Assembly (NCBI GenBank): GCA_022822665.1
Contig: JAJEAR010000062.1
Location: 45,416 to 109,415 of the forward strand
Direction of reading: 5' to 3'
DNA: 64,000 bases
Source: Alphaproteobacteria bacterium
Lineage (GTDB): Bacteria > Pseudomonadota > Alphaproteobacteria > Thalassobaculales > Thalassobaculaceae
Shown here: positions 19,935 to 30,012 of the stretch, one piece after another
Numbering within the stretch: position 1 is the first letter of the stretch
How the letters are laid out: each line of letters begins with the position of its first letter
Program-made: the position numbers and the translations under genes
Notes under the pieces: model-generated
Databases searched by the model: none
The model's input: only the letters and a program-made list of their open reading frames with translations
Told to the model about the DNA's origin: nothing

Positions 19935-20612
19935 ATGGGCAATGCGGCGCGCGCGGGCGGCCTGATGGCGTTCTGGGCCGACATCGTGGATGACCACGTC
20001 CAGGAATTCCGGGAATGGCACAACTGCGAGCACATGGCGGAACGGTGTGCGATCCCCGGGTTCATCGTCGGACGACGCTACTGCGGCATCGACCGGGCGC
20101 CGATGTTCCTCATGTACTACGAGACCGAGAACGCGGCGGTCCTGGCCAGCCCGGCCTACCACGCCCGTCTCAACGACCCCACGCCCTGGACCACGGCGAT
20201 GCTGCAGCACTACCGCAATTCCGACAGGACCATCTTCAGCCTTCTGGCCGCGTCCGGCACGCCGGCGGACACCGAACCGCCCTACGTGACGACCTGCCGG
20301 TTCAACCTGGACCCGGCGACGCGCCACGAGGTCGAACCGCGGCTCGCCGGCGAGTGGCTGGACCGGCTTGCGCACCACGACCAGGTGATCGACGTTCGCC
20401 TCTACAGGGTCGACGAGGAGGTTTCAGGGATCATGACGGCCGAGCGCAGGATCTACGGTGGCGGACCCGGGGCCCGGGAATTCCTGCTCATGATCGAGAC
20501 CCGGCAGCGCTTTCGTCCCGATCTCGACCCCACCCCGGCGTTGCCCCGCCAGGACCAGGTCGTACACGAATTCTGGCTCGACATGGCGCTGCACGCACCC
20601 GGGGCCCGGTGA
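19935..20612 (+). CDS. hypothetical protein, dimeric alpha/beta-barrel-like
   Basis: A 225-residue soluble protein I cannot assign to a named enzyme. The N-terminal half (LMAFWADIVDDHVQEFREWH, then NCEHMAERCAIPGFIVGRRY and MFLMYYETENAAVLASPAYH) has the W-H-x-x-E-H and Y-E-x-x-x-x-x-L-x-S-x-x-Y pattern of small ferredoxin-like dimeric barrel proteins (EthD/monooxygenase style); a second, weaker copy seems to follow from about residue 115 (PYVTTCRFNLD onwards). Such folds bind small hydrophobic substrates without fixed cofactor. Start ATG 19935 lies five bases after GGAGG; the GTG three bases earlier is too close. Divergent from the heptose kinase. Confidence 0.75.
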   Translation: MGNAARAGGLMAFWADIVDDHVQEFREWHNCEHMAERCAIPGFIVGRRYCGIDRAPMFLMYYETENAAVLASPAYHARLNDPTPWTTAMLQHYRNSDRTIFSLLAASGTPADTEPPYVTTCRFNLDPATRHEVEPRLAGEWLDRLAHHDQVIDVRLYRVDEEVSGIMTAERRIYGGGPGAREFLLMIETRQRFRPDLDPTPALPRQDQVVHEFWLDMALHAPGAR

Positions 20613-20615
20613 CAA

Positions 20616-20652
20616 GGGGGCGCCACCGGCCGATTCGGCGCCCGGTGGCCCC
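20616..20652. terminator. imperfect inverted repeat between convergent genes
   Basis: GGGGGCGCCACCGG (20616-20629) faces CCGGTGGCCCC (20642-20652), a GC-rich stem with one unpaired base and a ~12-base loop. It sits between the stop of the barrel-like protein and the stop of gpt, so it could end both transcripts. There is no U-tract. Confidence 0.5.
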
Positions 20653-20656
20653 TCGC

Positions 20657-21166
20657 CTACCTCATGACCACGATCGGTTCCACCGGCCGGGGTTCCAGAT
20701 CCCAGGGAAAGTAGATCCAGGTATCCTGGCTCACCTCGGTCACGAAGGTGTCCACCAGGGGCCGGCCGGCCGGCTTGGCGTAGACCGTTGCGAAATGGGC
20801 ATCGGGGAGCAGCGTGCGGACGACCTTCGCCGTCTCGCCGGTATCGACCAGGTCGTCGACCATCAGCCACCCGCTGCCGGTCCCGGTCACGTTCGGCGGC
20901 TTGATGATCTCGACTGCGCCCCGGGCGCGCTCCTCGAACTTCTCGATCGCGTTGTCGCGGTAGCTGATCGCGCCGATCGTGTCGATGATCCGCAATTCCA
21001 GTTCGCGGGCGACGATCGCGGCCGGAACCAGTCCTCCCCGGGTGATCGCGATCACGCCGTCGAAGGGTCCGAGCTCGTGCAGGCGCCATGCCAGCGCCTT
21101 CGACGTACGATGCAGTTCCTCCCAGCTGACCGGGAACGGTCGGGTATAGCCGGCTGATGAACTCAC
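20657..21166 (-). CDS. gpt: xanthine phosphoribosyltransferase
   Basis: A 169-residue type I phosphoribosyltransferase for xanthine/guanine salvage. PRPP-binding motif [17 protein letters not shown] is near residues 100-116; the N-terminal [22 protein letters not shown] and the C-terminal [10 protein letters not shown] are typical of Gpt. Start is decided by the ribosome site: GGAGGGAAG lies just upstream of a GTG at 21166, giving [20 protein letters not shown], whereas the ATG at 21211 has none and would only add a non-conserved tail. Slightly longer than the enterobacterial enzyme (152 residues). Confidence 0.93.
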   Translation of the reverse strand: MSSSAGYTRPFPVSWEELHRTSKALAWRLHELGPFDGVIAITRGGLVPAAIVARELELRIIDTIGAISYRDNAIEKFEERARGAVEIIKPPNVTGTGSGWLMVDDLVDTGETAKVVRTLLPDAHFATVYAKPAGRPLVDTFVTEVSQDTWIYFPWDLEPRPVEPIVVMR

Positions 21167-21306
21167 GATACTTCCCTCCAGGCCGGAGACCATGTCCGGA
21201 ACGGCATGCACGGCATCTGCCGGAGCATGGACACCGCCGCCCGGGATCCCGGTGTCCCTGTCGTCAACGTCATGAACGGTACGGTTGCCACGCGATGCGA
21301 CGGCAC

Positions 21307-22470
21307 TCAGCGAATGTACAGGCGCACCTCGTTGCCGCCGGTCGATGAGGTGGTCGCGGTGATCGTGAGCCTGTCCGCGGGCACACCCATTTCAACCAGG
21401 GCCCGCAACACTCCTTCCGCGTTGCGGCGGATCTCCACGACGTCGATGGCGGCCTGCGCCTCGCCGGCGCCGAGGCCGCTGACGGCAACCAGGTCGAACC
21501 CGGCATCGGGCTTGCGGTCCAGCACTTCGCGCACAGCCGTATAGAGGGCCTGGCGATACTTCACGTCGGGGCGGTCGAAGCGAATCACCACCAGCGGCTG
21601 ACGGGTGTCGATCCGCTCCGCCGTGCCGGACGGGATCGCGCGGGCGGGAGGCGCCGAGGTACCCGCGGGCGACAGGTTTGGCCCCAGGTACTCCGCGTTC
21701 TTGACCGCGAGCGAGAGTGTGAGGAGATCACTCTGTTCCGTGGCCAGGTACCGCAAGTGCCTGCGGACATCGTCACTCAGTTCCTCCAGCAACTGATCGA
21801 TACGGATCACGGCCCGGCCGACATCGGCCTCCAGCATGATCAGCTCGCGGTGATCCTGTTCGGTCGCGCCGGAAATCCCGTAGGATGCCCGGGCGGATTC
21901 AAGCAGGTAGGATGCCAGGGCCGCATCCGACGACACTGTGGCGGCGAGTTCATTCAGTCGTCCGACATCGCCGTTGATCGCCTCGAGTTCCTCCTGTGCG
22001 GTCTGCCACTCGCGGGTGAGTTCCGGATTGCCGGGGGTGGTCCCGCGCTGCAGTCTTGCGCGAATGGCTGCGACCCGCCCGTGGTAGCGCTCCACGGTTT
22101 CGTCGATACCCGTCCGGATCCCCTCGAACTCGCCCGACACGGTCTCGATGGACTGCTGCAGCCGCTGCAGGTCCGCCTGCAGGGCACGGACCTTGCCTCC
22201 GACGAAGGTTGTTCCCGCCCCGTTGACAGGCGGGGCGGCGGCTGCGGGAGCAGGCGCGGTGGCTGCGGCAGGCTGCGGGGGCGCCGCGGCGACGGCAGGT
22301 TGGGAGGGCGCCGCTTCAGCAGGCGGCGGTGCATCGGCGGTTGTCGGCACCGGGAGCACGATGCCCGACTGGCGTGGAATCAGCGGCTCCAGCCGTCCTG
22401 TCGAGCCGCCGCAGGCTTGCAGGAACATGACGCAGCCGAATACGGCTAGAACAAGTCGGTTGGTCCTCAT
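21307..22470 (-). CDS. putative lipoprotein with coiled-coil and OmpA-like C-terminus
   Basis: A 387-residue envelope protein. A lipobox LQAC puts the lipidated cysteine at residue 20. Residues ~35-80 are a Pro/Ala-rich linker (repeats such as [17 protein letters not shown]). Residues ~90-250 are heptad-like and charged, likely coiled coil. The last ~90 residues ([20 protein letters not shown] through NEVRLYIR) have the beta-alpha-beta layout and terminal x-NEVRhYh-R of OmpA/MotB-like domains, but without an obvious peptidoglycan Asp/Arg pair. Probably anchored in the outer membrane; no specific role can be assigned. Single gene, with an open stretch of ~240 bases to the tRNA. Confidence 0.8.
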   Translation of the reverse strand: MRTNRLVLAVFGCVMFLQACGGSTGRLEPLIPRQSGIVLPVPTTADAPPPAEAAPSQPAVAAAPPQPAAATAPAPAAAAPPVNGAGTTFVGGKVRALQADLQRLQQSIETVSGEFEGIRTGIDETVERYHGRVAAIRARLQRGTTPGNPELTREWQTAQEELEAINGDVGRLNELAATVSSDAALASYLLESARASYGISGATEQDHRELIMLEADVGRAVIRIDQLLEELSDDVRRHLRYLATEQSDLLTLSLAVKNAEYLGPNLSPAGTSAPPARAIPSGTAERIDTRQPLVVIRFDRPDVKYRQALYTAVREVLDRKPDAGFDLVAVSGLGAGEAQAAIDVVEIRRNAEGVLRALVEMGVPADRLTITATTSSTGGNEVRLYIR

Positions 22471-22661
22471 GTGACGCCATCACCCCGCTTCGCTGACCCT
22501 GTCGCGACGCGTCAACCGCGCGCACCTGTCTACCGGCCCGGCAAACTACCACGCAATCGGGAAGACGTCATCAGCCCTTCGGGCGGCCGGAGGCGCGGTT
22601 GCGAGGCCCTTCCCGCTGCGCGCGCCCGCCTTTCGCCCCTGAATTCGCACCGGTCGGCGGG

Positions 22662-22690
22662 TTGCAAAACCCGGGCGAAGTGCGTAGGTT
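22662..22690 (+). promoter_or_regulatory. sigma70-type promoter for tRNA-Arg
   Basis: TTGCAA (22662-22667) and TAGGTT (22685-22690) separated by exactly 17 bases, with the tRNA starting 18 bases after the -10 box. Spacing and position fit; the boxes match the consensus at five and three of six positions. Confidence 0.5.
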
Positions 22691-22708
22691 CCCGCACCCT
22701 GTCGAGGG

Positions 22709-22785
22709 GCGCCCGTAGCTCAATTGGATAGAGTGCCTGACTACGGATCAGGAGGTTGGGGGTTCGAGTCCTCCCGGGCGCGCCA
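22709..22785 (+). tRNA. tRNA-Arg (anticodon ACG)
   Basis: A complete 77-base cloverleaf. Acceptor arms GCGCCCG (22709-22715) and CGGGCGC (22775-22781) pair fully; the anticodon stem CTGA/TCAG encloses loop CTACGGA with anticodon ACG; the T-arm contains GGTTCGAGTCC; discriminator G is followed by an encoded CCA at 22783-22785. ACG (read as ICG after editing by TadA) decodes CGU/CGC/CGA arginine codons. Confidence 0.97.
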
Positions 22786-23369
22786 CTCTTTGTCATTCTC
22801 CAGGACGATCATTTCTGAACCGGTCCTTGCCGCAGGTTACGTGTGGCTCACAACGGGGGCCTGGCAGTTCGGCGATTTTCGGCGCCGCGGTAGCCATGCA
22901 ATTCGTCCGTTTGACTGCGAATTGGAGTCACCGTTCGCTCAGACTGCGAAGAACCGGATTGGAGAAGGCGAGAAACAGCGCGACTTCAGCGAGCCTTGCT
23001 GTTGCACGCACCACACGTCACTTGCCGGCGGGCCGGGCACGGTATTCGTCTCCCATACTCTCCCGTGCCACCCCCGGTCGGCGTCCGGGCAACCGTCGCA
23101 CACAGGCGGATCCTTGACAGCCGCGGGGCACACCACTCCATGCCGGGCTCAATTCCGCTGACCACGGCAGGAATCGTTTCGCCACATTGCCGATTTCGCC
23201 GGCCTCGACCACGTTCGCCATCCCCGGTGGCACGCCCGGATCCGTCACGGTGGCCCGGCCCGGCGGCAACACCGGTGCGATACCCGACGCCTGCCCTGAC
23301 CTGCCGGAATGCCATGCGGCCCCCGGCGACAGTGGCGGCGCCTTCGCCACCTGTTTGCTCAAGCGTCTG
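22786..23369. other. gene-poor stretch downstream of tRNA-Arg
   Basis: About 580 bases between the tRNA and brnA. Open frames exist but their translations look random and no ribosome site stands out. I saw no copy of the tRNA 3' end here that would mark an integration site. Confidence 0.45.
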
Positions 23370-23630
23370 TCAGTGCGGCCCGCGTTGAGCACGGACATAG
23401 TGTTCGAGTACGCGGTTCATCCGCGTCTGGTATCCCCGACCCCGTGCCCGGAAGTACTCCAGCACCGACCGCTTGACCCGCAGCGTGACCCGCTCCGTGC
23501 GGTCGGGTTGGATCAATTCGGCCTCGCGCCAGAACGAGTCGTCGAGTTCCGCGATGTCGCTGAAGTCGATATCTTCATCCTTCACCGTCGCGATCTCGGC
23601 CGGGGTCAGCGCCTTATCGTATCGAGCCAT
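23370..23630 (-). CDS. brnA: BrnA-type antitoxin
   Basis: An 86-residue antitoxin of the BrnT/BrnA type II system. The N-terminus ALTPAEIATVKDEDIDFSDI and DDSFWREAELIQPD is the toxin-wrapping part; the C-terminus ERVTLRVKRSVLEYFRARG followed by GYQTRMNRVLEHYV is the ribbon-helix-helix DNA-binding domain that usually represses the operon. The ATG at 23630 lies inside the 3' end of the toxin frame (17-base overlap). The antitoxin itself looks intact, while its toxin partner carries a stop codon. Confidence 0.93.
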   Translation of the reverse strand: MARYDKALTPAEIATVKDEDIDFSDIAELDDSFWREAELIQPDRTERVTLRVKRSVLEYFRARGRGYQTRMNRVLEHYVRAQRGPH

Positions 23631-23874
23631 GCCAGACCTGCCTCTCCGCGCGCGATGCGGGCCGGGCGGATATCAGCCGCACGTTCGCGCCGCGCGTCGT
23701 ATGCGCAACCACGATCACCGCCTCCTCCACACGTCCGATGCTGACGTACCGTTCCTCGCCGTAGTCCCGGCGTGTGAGCACAGGGCCGTCGAAGATCCGC
23801 CTCGCGGTCTCGAAGTCGATCCCATGTTTGATCGCGTTGGCCCGGTTCTTGGCCTCGTCCCATCAGAACGTCAT
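23614..23874 (-). pseudogene. brnT: BrnT-type toxin, interrupted by a stop at codon 4
   Basis: Reading on the minus strand from ATG 23874 gives M-T-F-stop-W-D-E-A-K-N-R-A-N-A-I-K-H-G, then IDFETARRIFDGPVLTRRDY, VSIGRVEEAVIVVAHTTRG and the ending RLISARPASRAERQVWHGSI-R with TAA at 23614-23616. Apart from the TGA at 23863-23865, this is a full-length (87-codon) BrnT ribonuclease toxin, where that codon is normally Glu (M-x-F-E-W-D). No other in-frame ATG, GTG or TTG lies between the stop and about codon 32, so a functional RelE-like toxin is unlikely to be made. It may instead be a sequencing or assembly error in a metagenomic contig. A TTGTACATAC sequence just upstream (23884-23893) resembles the operators of such loci. 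Confidence 0.82.
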
Positions 23875-24797
23875 GACATCGTGTATGTACAATTCGTCGG
23901 CACACTCTCTGCAACACGTGCCAGGTGACACCTCCTGTTGCGAGGCGGCACCCGGGGCTGCGGGGCTGCGCTTCGATTTTGTACGGCGGGGGTCCGGCAG
24001 AGGGTACCGGGCAGAACACATCCGGGGGCCCCCAACGCAGGGTGGGCACAGCCCTGCAGGAGTTGGTGACCCGTGTCAGGCGGTGGTCCGAACCATCGGT
24101 GACGGCGCGCCAGGTGATCGGGCCTTCACGTGTATCGCGCCCTGACGGCGGCGGGGACGGGATCCGTCACTTCCCCGGGCCCCTTCCCGATACCCGGAAA
24201 AGTCCCGGCCGCGTGCCATCTGACCATCCCGGCGCCGCGGGATCGATGCGCAGGGTCGCCATGACCGGGGCCGACCCGGTAATCACGCTCGCAGGCAACC
24301 TCGACGACCACCTCGGCTCCGGCTCGCCCGCGGCGTTCCCCGAGACCCCGTTCGTCCGCATCGCGAATGGCGCGGCTGAACCGATCGACAGTCACCGGGG
24401 TGATCCCGAACTCCCGGCAGACGCGGGCCCGGCACTGGAGGAAGTGACCGGTGCACCCGGAAACGATGCTGTAGAACGCGATCCCGAGCGACTCGACACG
24501 GTCCGCTCCAGGCACCGCGAGAGGGTTGCCCGGGCCTTCGGTCCGGCACCGGGTGCGTGAGCCGGCAGCGGATTCCGGCCGGGCTGTGCCGAACGGTGCG
24601 CGACACGGGCGCCGGATCGGGTACCATGGAGGGACATCCATCATCGCTGCCGGGCAGAGGGTCCCGCGCAGCCGGAGCGCCGGGAGGCTCGGACATGGAC
24701 AGGCGCGACGATCCCGGTCCGGCACGGTCGGCAGCAACCGACGACGGCAAACCGTATCCGTGCGGACGGGCCGGCGCGGCGGTGCGGCAGTGAACGC
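23875..24797. other. long stretch without a supported gene
   Basis: About 920 bases. Its left end (to ~23930) should contain the brnT promoter/operator, with TTGTACATACA on the minus strand and AGGAGGTGTCACC further upstream. The remainder has overlapping open frames on both strands (plus 23925-24560; minus through the following gene), none with a recognisable family, so it may be decayed mobile or accessory DNA between tRNA-Arg and the hutG-like gene. Confidence 0.45.
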
Positions 24798-25691
24798 ATG
24801 ATCGACGATCTCGTAGTCCCGGGAGTACTGAGCCTGGTCGGGCCGACCGGTCCGGTCCGCCCGCTGATACTGGATTCGCCGCACAGCGGAACCTGTTTTC
24901 CCGACGACTTCGACACCGCCGTGTCCCAGGAGATGCTGCTCGAGGCGGTGGACACCGCTGTGGATCGACTGTTTCGCCCCTCGCCGGGTTCGGGGCTGAC
25001 CCTGCTCCACGCACATTTCCCGCGGACCTACGTCGATCCGAACCGGGCCGCCACCGACATTGACGAGGACATGCTGGACCGGCCCTGGCCCGGACCGGCG
25101 CGGCCGACGGGACGGTCGGTCCGCGGCAACGGCCTGATCCGCCGGACACTCAGCGGTGACCTGTTCCCGCTCTATGACCGGCGCCTGTCCGTCGACGAGG
25201 TCGCAGCACGGATCGCGCGCTACCATGAACCCTATCACCGCACGCTTGCCCGCCTGCACCGGGTTCTGCACGCAGCCTTCGGCACCGTGTACCACCTGAA
25301 CTGCCATTCCATGCGGTCACGCAACACCGAGGACGGGACCAGGCGCCCGGATTTCGAACTGGGCGATCGCAACGGAACAACCTGCGCACCGGAGTTCACC
25401 CGGTTCGCCGCGGAACTGCTGCTCGGCCTCGGGTACGATGTCCACATCAACCGGGTGTTTCGCGGCGCGGAGATCGTCCGTGCGTACTCCGCGCCCGATG
25501 ACGGACATCACTGCCTGCAGATCGAGGTCAACAAGGATCTCTACATGGATGAGTCCACGCGGACCCTGCTGCCGGCGTTCGACCGGCTGCGGTCGGATCT
25601 TGCGACCGTTCTCGACCGGCTCGGGGACTTCGCGGCCGCACGCGCCTCGCCCCGACAGGGCGCCCCGGTCAGCCGAAATCCGCGCGGGTAA
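24798..25691 (+). CDS. N-formylglutamate amidohydrolase family protein
   Basis: A 297-residue zinc hydrolase of the FGase family. Family blocks: PLILDSPHSGTCFPDDF at the N-terminus (HSG motif), HAHFPRTYVDPNRAATDIDEDML, GLIRRTLSGDLFPLYDRRLS, YHEPYHRTL, YHLNCHSMRS and a C-terminal QIEVNKDLYMDE. Members hydrolyse N-formyl- or N-formimino-L-glutamate in histidine breakdown, but relatives act on other N-acyl amino acids, and no hut genes are present here. No clear SD before the ATG. Its 3' end overlaps the convergent pyrE by 23 bases. Confidence 0.9.
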   Translation: MIDDLVVPGVLSLVGPTGPVRPLILDSPHSGTCFPDDFDTAVSQEMLLEAVDTAVDRLFRPSPGSGLTLLHAHFPRTYVDPNRAATDIDEDMLDRPWPGPARPTGRSVRGNGLIRRTLSGDLFPLYDRRLSVDEVAARIARYHEPYHRTLARLHRVLHAAFGTVYHLNCHSMRSRNTEDGTRRPDFELGDRNGTTCAPEFTRFAAELLLGLGYDVHINRVFRGAEIVRAYSAPDDGHHCLQIEVNKDLYMDESTRTLLPAFDRLRSDLATVLDRLGDFAAARASPRQGAPVSRNPRG

Positions 25692-26232
25692 ACAATGGAC
25701 GCAGCCGAAGGCCGTGTTCGGCCAGCGCCTCGGCAGCACCCTCCAAGCGGTCGACCACCGTCATGACCTCGATCACCTCGCATCCGAGTTCGCGTACCGC
25801 GCGCCAAGCCTCGAGCGATGAACCTCCGGTCGTGGTCACGTCGTCGATGATCACCACTTTCTGGCCGGCCTCCACCACGCCGTCGATGCGCTGCCGGGTC
25901 CCGTGGCCCTTCGCGCTCTTGCGCACGTAGAAACCGGACACCGGGCGCTGGCGCAACGAACTCAACACGGCAACCGCCGAGACAATCGGCACCGCCCCGA
26001 GCGCCAGACCACCGATGGCGTCGAGCTGCGGATGCTCGTCGAGTGCATCCAGCACCATGCTGGCGAGCAACCGGCCGCCGGTCGGATGCAGCATGGTCGG
26101 CTTGAGATCAAAGAAATACCGGCTTCTGCGCCCCGAGGTCAGCGTGAAGTCCCCCATGCGGAACGACCGTTGCCTGATCAGGGCATGGAGCTGGCTGCGC
26201 ATGTCTTCCCGCCCGCCTGCCGCTGACGTCAT
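25669..26232 (-). CDS. pyrE: orotate phosphoribosyltransferase
   Basis: A 187-residue enzyme that makes orotidine 5'-phosphate from orotate and PRPP in pyrimidine synthesis. PRPP motif KVVIIDDVTTTGGSSLEA lies near residues 124-140; GDFTLTSGRRSRYFFDLKPT is the usual orotate-site start, and FYVRKSAKGHGTRQRIDG the flexible catalytic loop with Lys and His. Start ATG 26232 follows GGGGGAGG at nine bases. The adjacent upstream hairpin (26256-26287) could separate it from the gene before it or attenuate it. Confidence 0.96.
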   Translation of the reverse strand: MTSAAGGREDMRSQLHALIRQRSFRMGDFTLTSGRRSRYFFDLKPTMLHPTGGRLLASMVLDALDEHPQLDAIGGLALGAVPIVSAVAVLSSLRQRPVSGFYVRKSAKGHGTRQRIDGVVEAGQKVVIIDDVTTTGGSSLEAWRAVRELGCEVIEVMTVVDRLEGAAEALAEHGLRLRPLFTRADFG

Positions 26233-26255
26233 TACGATGGTCCTCCCCCGTAACG

Positions 26256-26287
26256 GACGGGGCCGGGCACACCGGCCCGGCCCCGTC
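26256..26287 (-). terminator. strong GC-rich hairpin upstream of pyrE
   Basis: GACGGGGCCGGGC (26256-26268) pairs with GCCCGGCCCCGTC (26275-26287), a perfect 13-bp stem with a six-base loop. It lies between the stop of the membrane gene (26305) and the SD of pyrE on the same strand. There is no U-run after it, so it may be a Rho-assisted terminator, an attenuator or a leader hairpin. Confidence 0.55.
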
Positions 26288-26304
26288 GAATCGGCAAGCG
26301 TGAA

Positions 26305-26907
26305 CTAGTAGAGGTTCTGCGCGGAAACCATCGCATACAGCATCGGCACCGACAGCATGGTGTTGGTGCGCGAGAACAGCATCGCGGTCCGCGCTGACGC
26401 CGCCTTGGTGGCGGCGTCGGCCTCCACCATGCCCAGGGCCTTCTGCTGGTTGGGCCAGATCACGAACCACACGTTGAACCACATGATGGCGCCGAGCCAC
26501 ATGCCGATCCCGATCGCGGTGTGCTTGGCAACCTGATCGGTCAGGCCGAGAGTGATCGCCTCGACGAGATACCCGTTCATCCAGGCCAGCAGCAGGCCGG
26601 TCACGATGGTCGCCATGGCTCCCCACCGGAACCAGAACAGGACCGCCGGTGCGATGACGCCGCTGATCGCCGGTTTCTGCTCGTCCGGGATATTGGGCAT
26701 GTTCGGGATCTGCACGAAGTTGAGGTACCACAACAGACCGATCCACATCACGCCGCTCAGCACGTGCAGCCAGCGCATGAAGAACGTGAAATAGGCGTGG
26801 TCGAACATCATGCCCTCGCCGACCCCCGCCACGACGAGCACCATCACGATGGTGAGCACAACACCGGCGATGACCGTGTTGCGCAAACTGGTCAGTATTG
26901 CCGCCAT
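26305..26907 (-). CDS. urate hydroxylase (PuuD-type) N-terminal membrane domain protein
   Basis: A 200-residue integral membrane protein. Residues ~1-25 form the first hydrophobic helix (NTVIAGVVLTIVMVLVVAG); HAYFTFFMRWLHVLSGVMWI and GLLWYLNFVQIPNMPNIPDE match the Urate_ox_N family (PF06181), with further helices in VLFWFRWGAMATIVTGLLLA and GIGMWLGAIMWFNVWFVIWP. PuuD enzymes oxidise urate and normally end in a cytochrome c domain; here there is no CxxCH, so this is the membrane domain alone. It could work with a separate cytochrome or have a different role. The start ATG 26907 has AGGAAGGGA upstream; a longer reading to 27150 is not supported. Confidence 0.82.
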   Translation of the reverse strand: MAAILTSLRNTVIAGVVLTIVMVLVVAGVGEGMMFDHAYFTFFMRWLHVLSGVMWIGLLWYLNFVQIPNMPNIPDEQKPAISGVIAPAVLFWFRWGAMATIVTGLLLAWMNGYLVEAITLGLTDQVAKHTAIGIGMWLGAIMWFNVWFVIWPNQQKALGMVEADAATKAASARTAMLFSRTNTMLSVPMLYAMVSAQNLY

Positions 26908-27118
26908 GAAACTGTCCCTTCCTGTCTCGACAGGTGCCGGGTCCATGACCTGCGCACGCCCGGCAAGATAAGATTGCCCTTCAAAGACTAGATGACGCGT
27001 CCGGAATTTGAAAGCCACTGTCAGCGCGCGGTGCGGGCAGCACATCCCCTTCCATTGCGGCTGTTTCGCACGCATAGTCGGAACCTGCGGCACAGTGATC
27101 ACCTGCACCGGAACCCGC

Positions 27119-27544
27119 ATGGCACCGTATTTCACCCAGCCGCCGGACATTCCGCCGGAAGAACTGAACGCGCCGCGATTCGTTTCACCCGAGACCGCGC
27201 TCGCGCGGACCCTGTCGACCCTGCTGATGGCGTGCTGGGTCTGGTGGTGGTGGAACGACTTTGACCGCGGCGCCTACTGGATCATCGCGGCTGCGGTGAT
27301 CTTTGTCACCGGGGAGACCATGCCGCATCTCTACCGGCCCCTTCTGCCCCTGTGGTGGCCACTGCGCATCGTGGTCCGGCCGGTCACCGCCCTGCTGCTC
27401 GCCATCGTGCGCCGGGTGATTCCGGAAGCCTACCGACGACCCCAGCAGGTCCTGAAACCGCTCAGCCTGGACGAAATCAACGAGGCGCTCGACGAGGCCG
27501 CCGGACGCAGCGACCCTTCGAAGTCCGACCGCCGCCAGGACTGA
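27119..27544 (+). CDS. small membrane protein of unknown function
   Basis: A 141-residue protein: a Pro-rich N-terminus (MAPYFTQPPDIPPEELNAPR), then two to three hydrophobic segments (LLMACWVWWWWNDF, then GAYWIIAAAVIFVTGE, then PVTALLLAIVRRV) and a charged C-terminal tail. It has no motif I recognise. Start taken at ATG 27119 because upstream residues look non-coding. It is divergent from the urate-oxidase-like gene and ends five bases before the convergent gyrB stop. Confidence 0.6.
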   Translation: MAPYFTQPPDIPPEELNAPRFVSPETALARTLSTLLMACWVWWWWNDFDRGAYWIIAAAVIFVTGETMPHLYRPLLPLWWPLRIVVRPVTALLLAIVRRVIPEAYRRPQQVLKPLSLDEINEALDEAAGRSDPSKSDRRQD

Positions 27545-27549
27545 AAGGG

Positions 27550-30012
<2,463 letters not shown>

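Noticed and set aside
23925..24560. Long plus-strand ORF (211 codons) between brnT and the N-formylglutamate hydrolase gene
   Set aside because: Overlaps open frames on the other strand, lacks recognisable motifs and has no clear ribosome site; typical of GC-rich non-coding DNA.
22709..24797. Integrative element inserted at tRNA-Arg
   Set aside because: No integrase, no repeat of the tRNA 3' end found in the window; kept only as a weak hypothesis.
24126..25307. 393-codon minus-strand ORF across the N-formylglutamate hydrolase gene
   Set aside because: Mostly antisense to a gene with clear family motifs; a GC-rich shadow.
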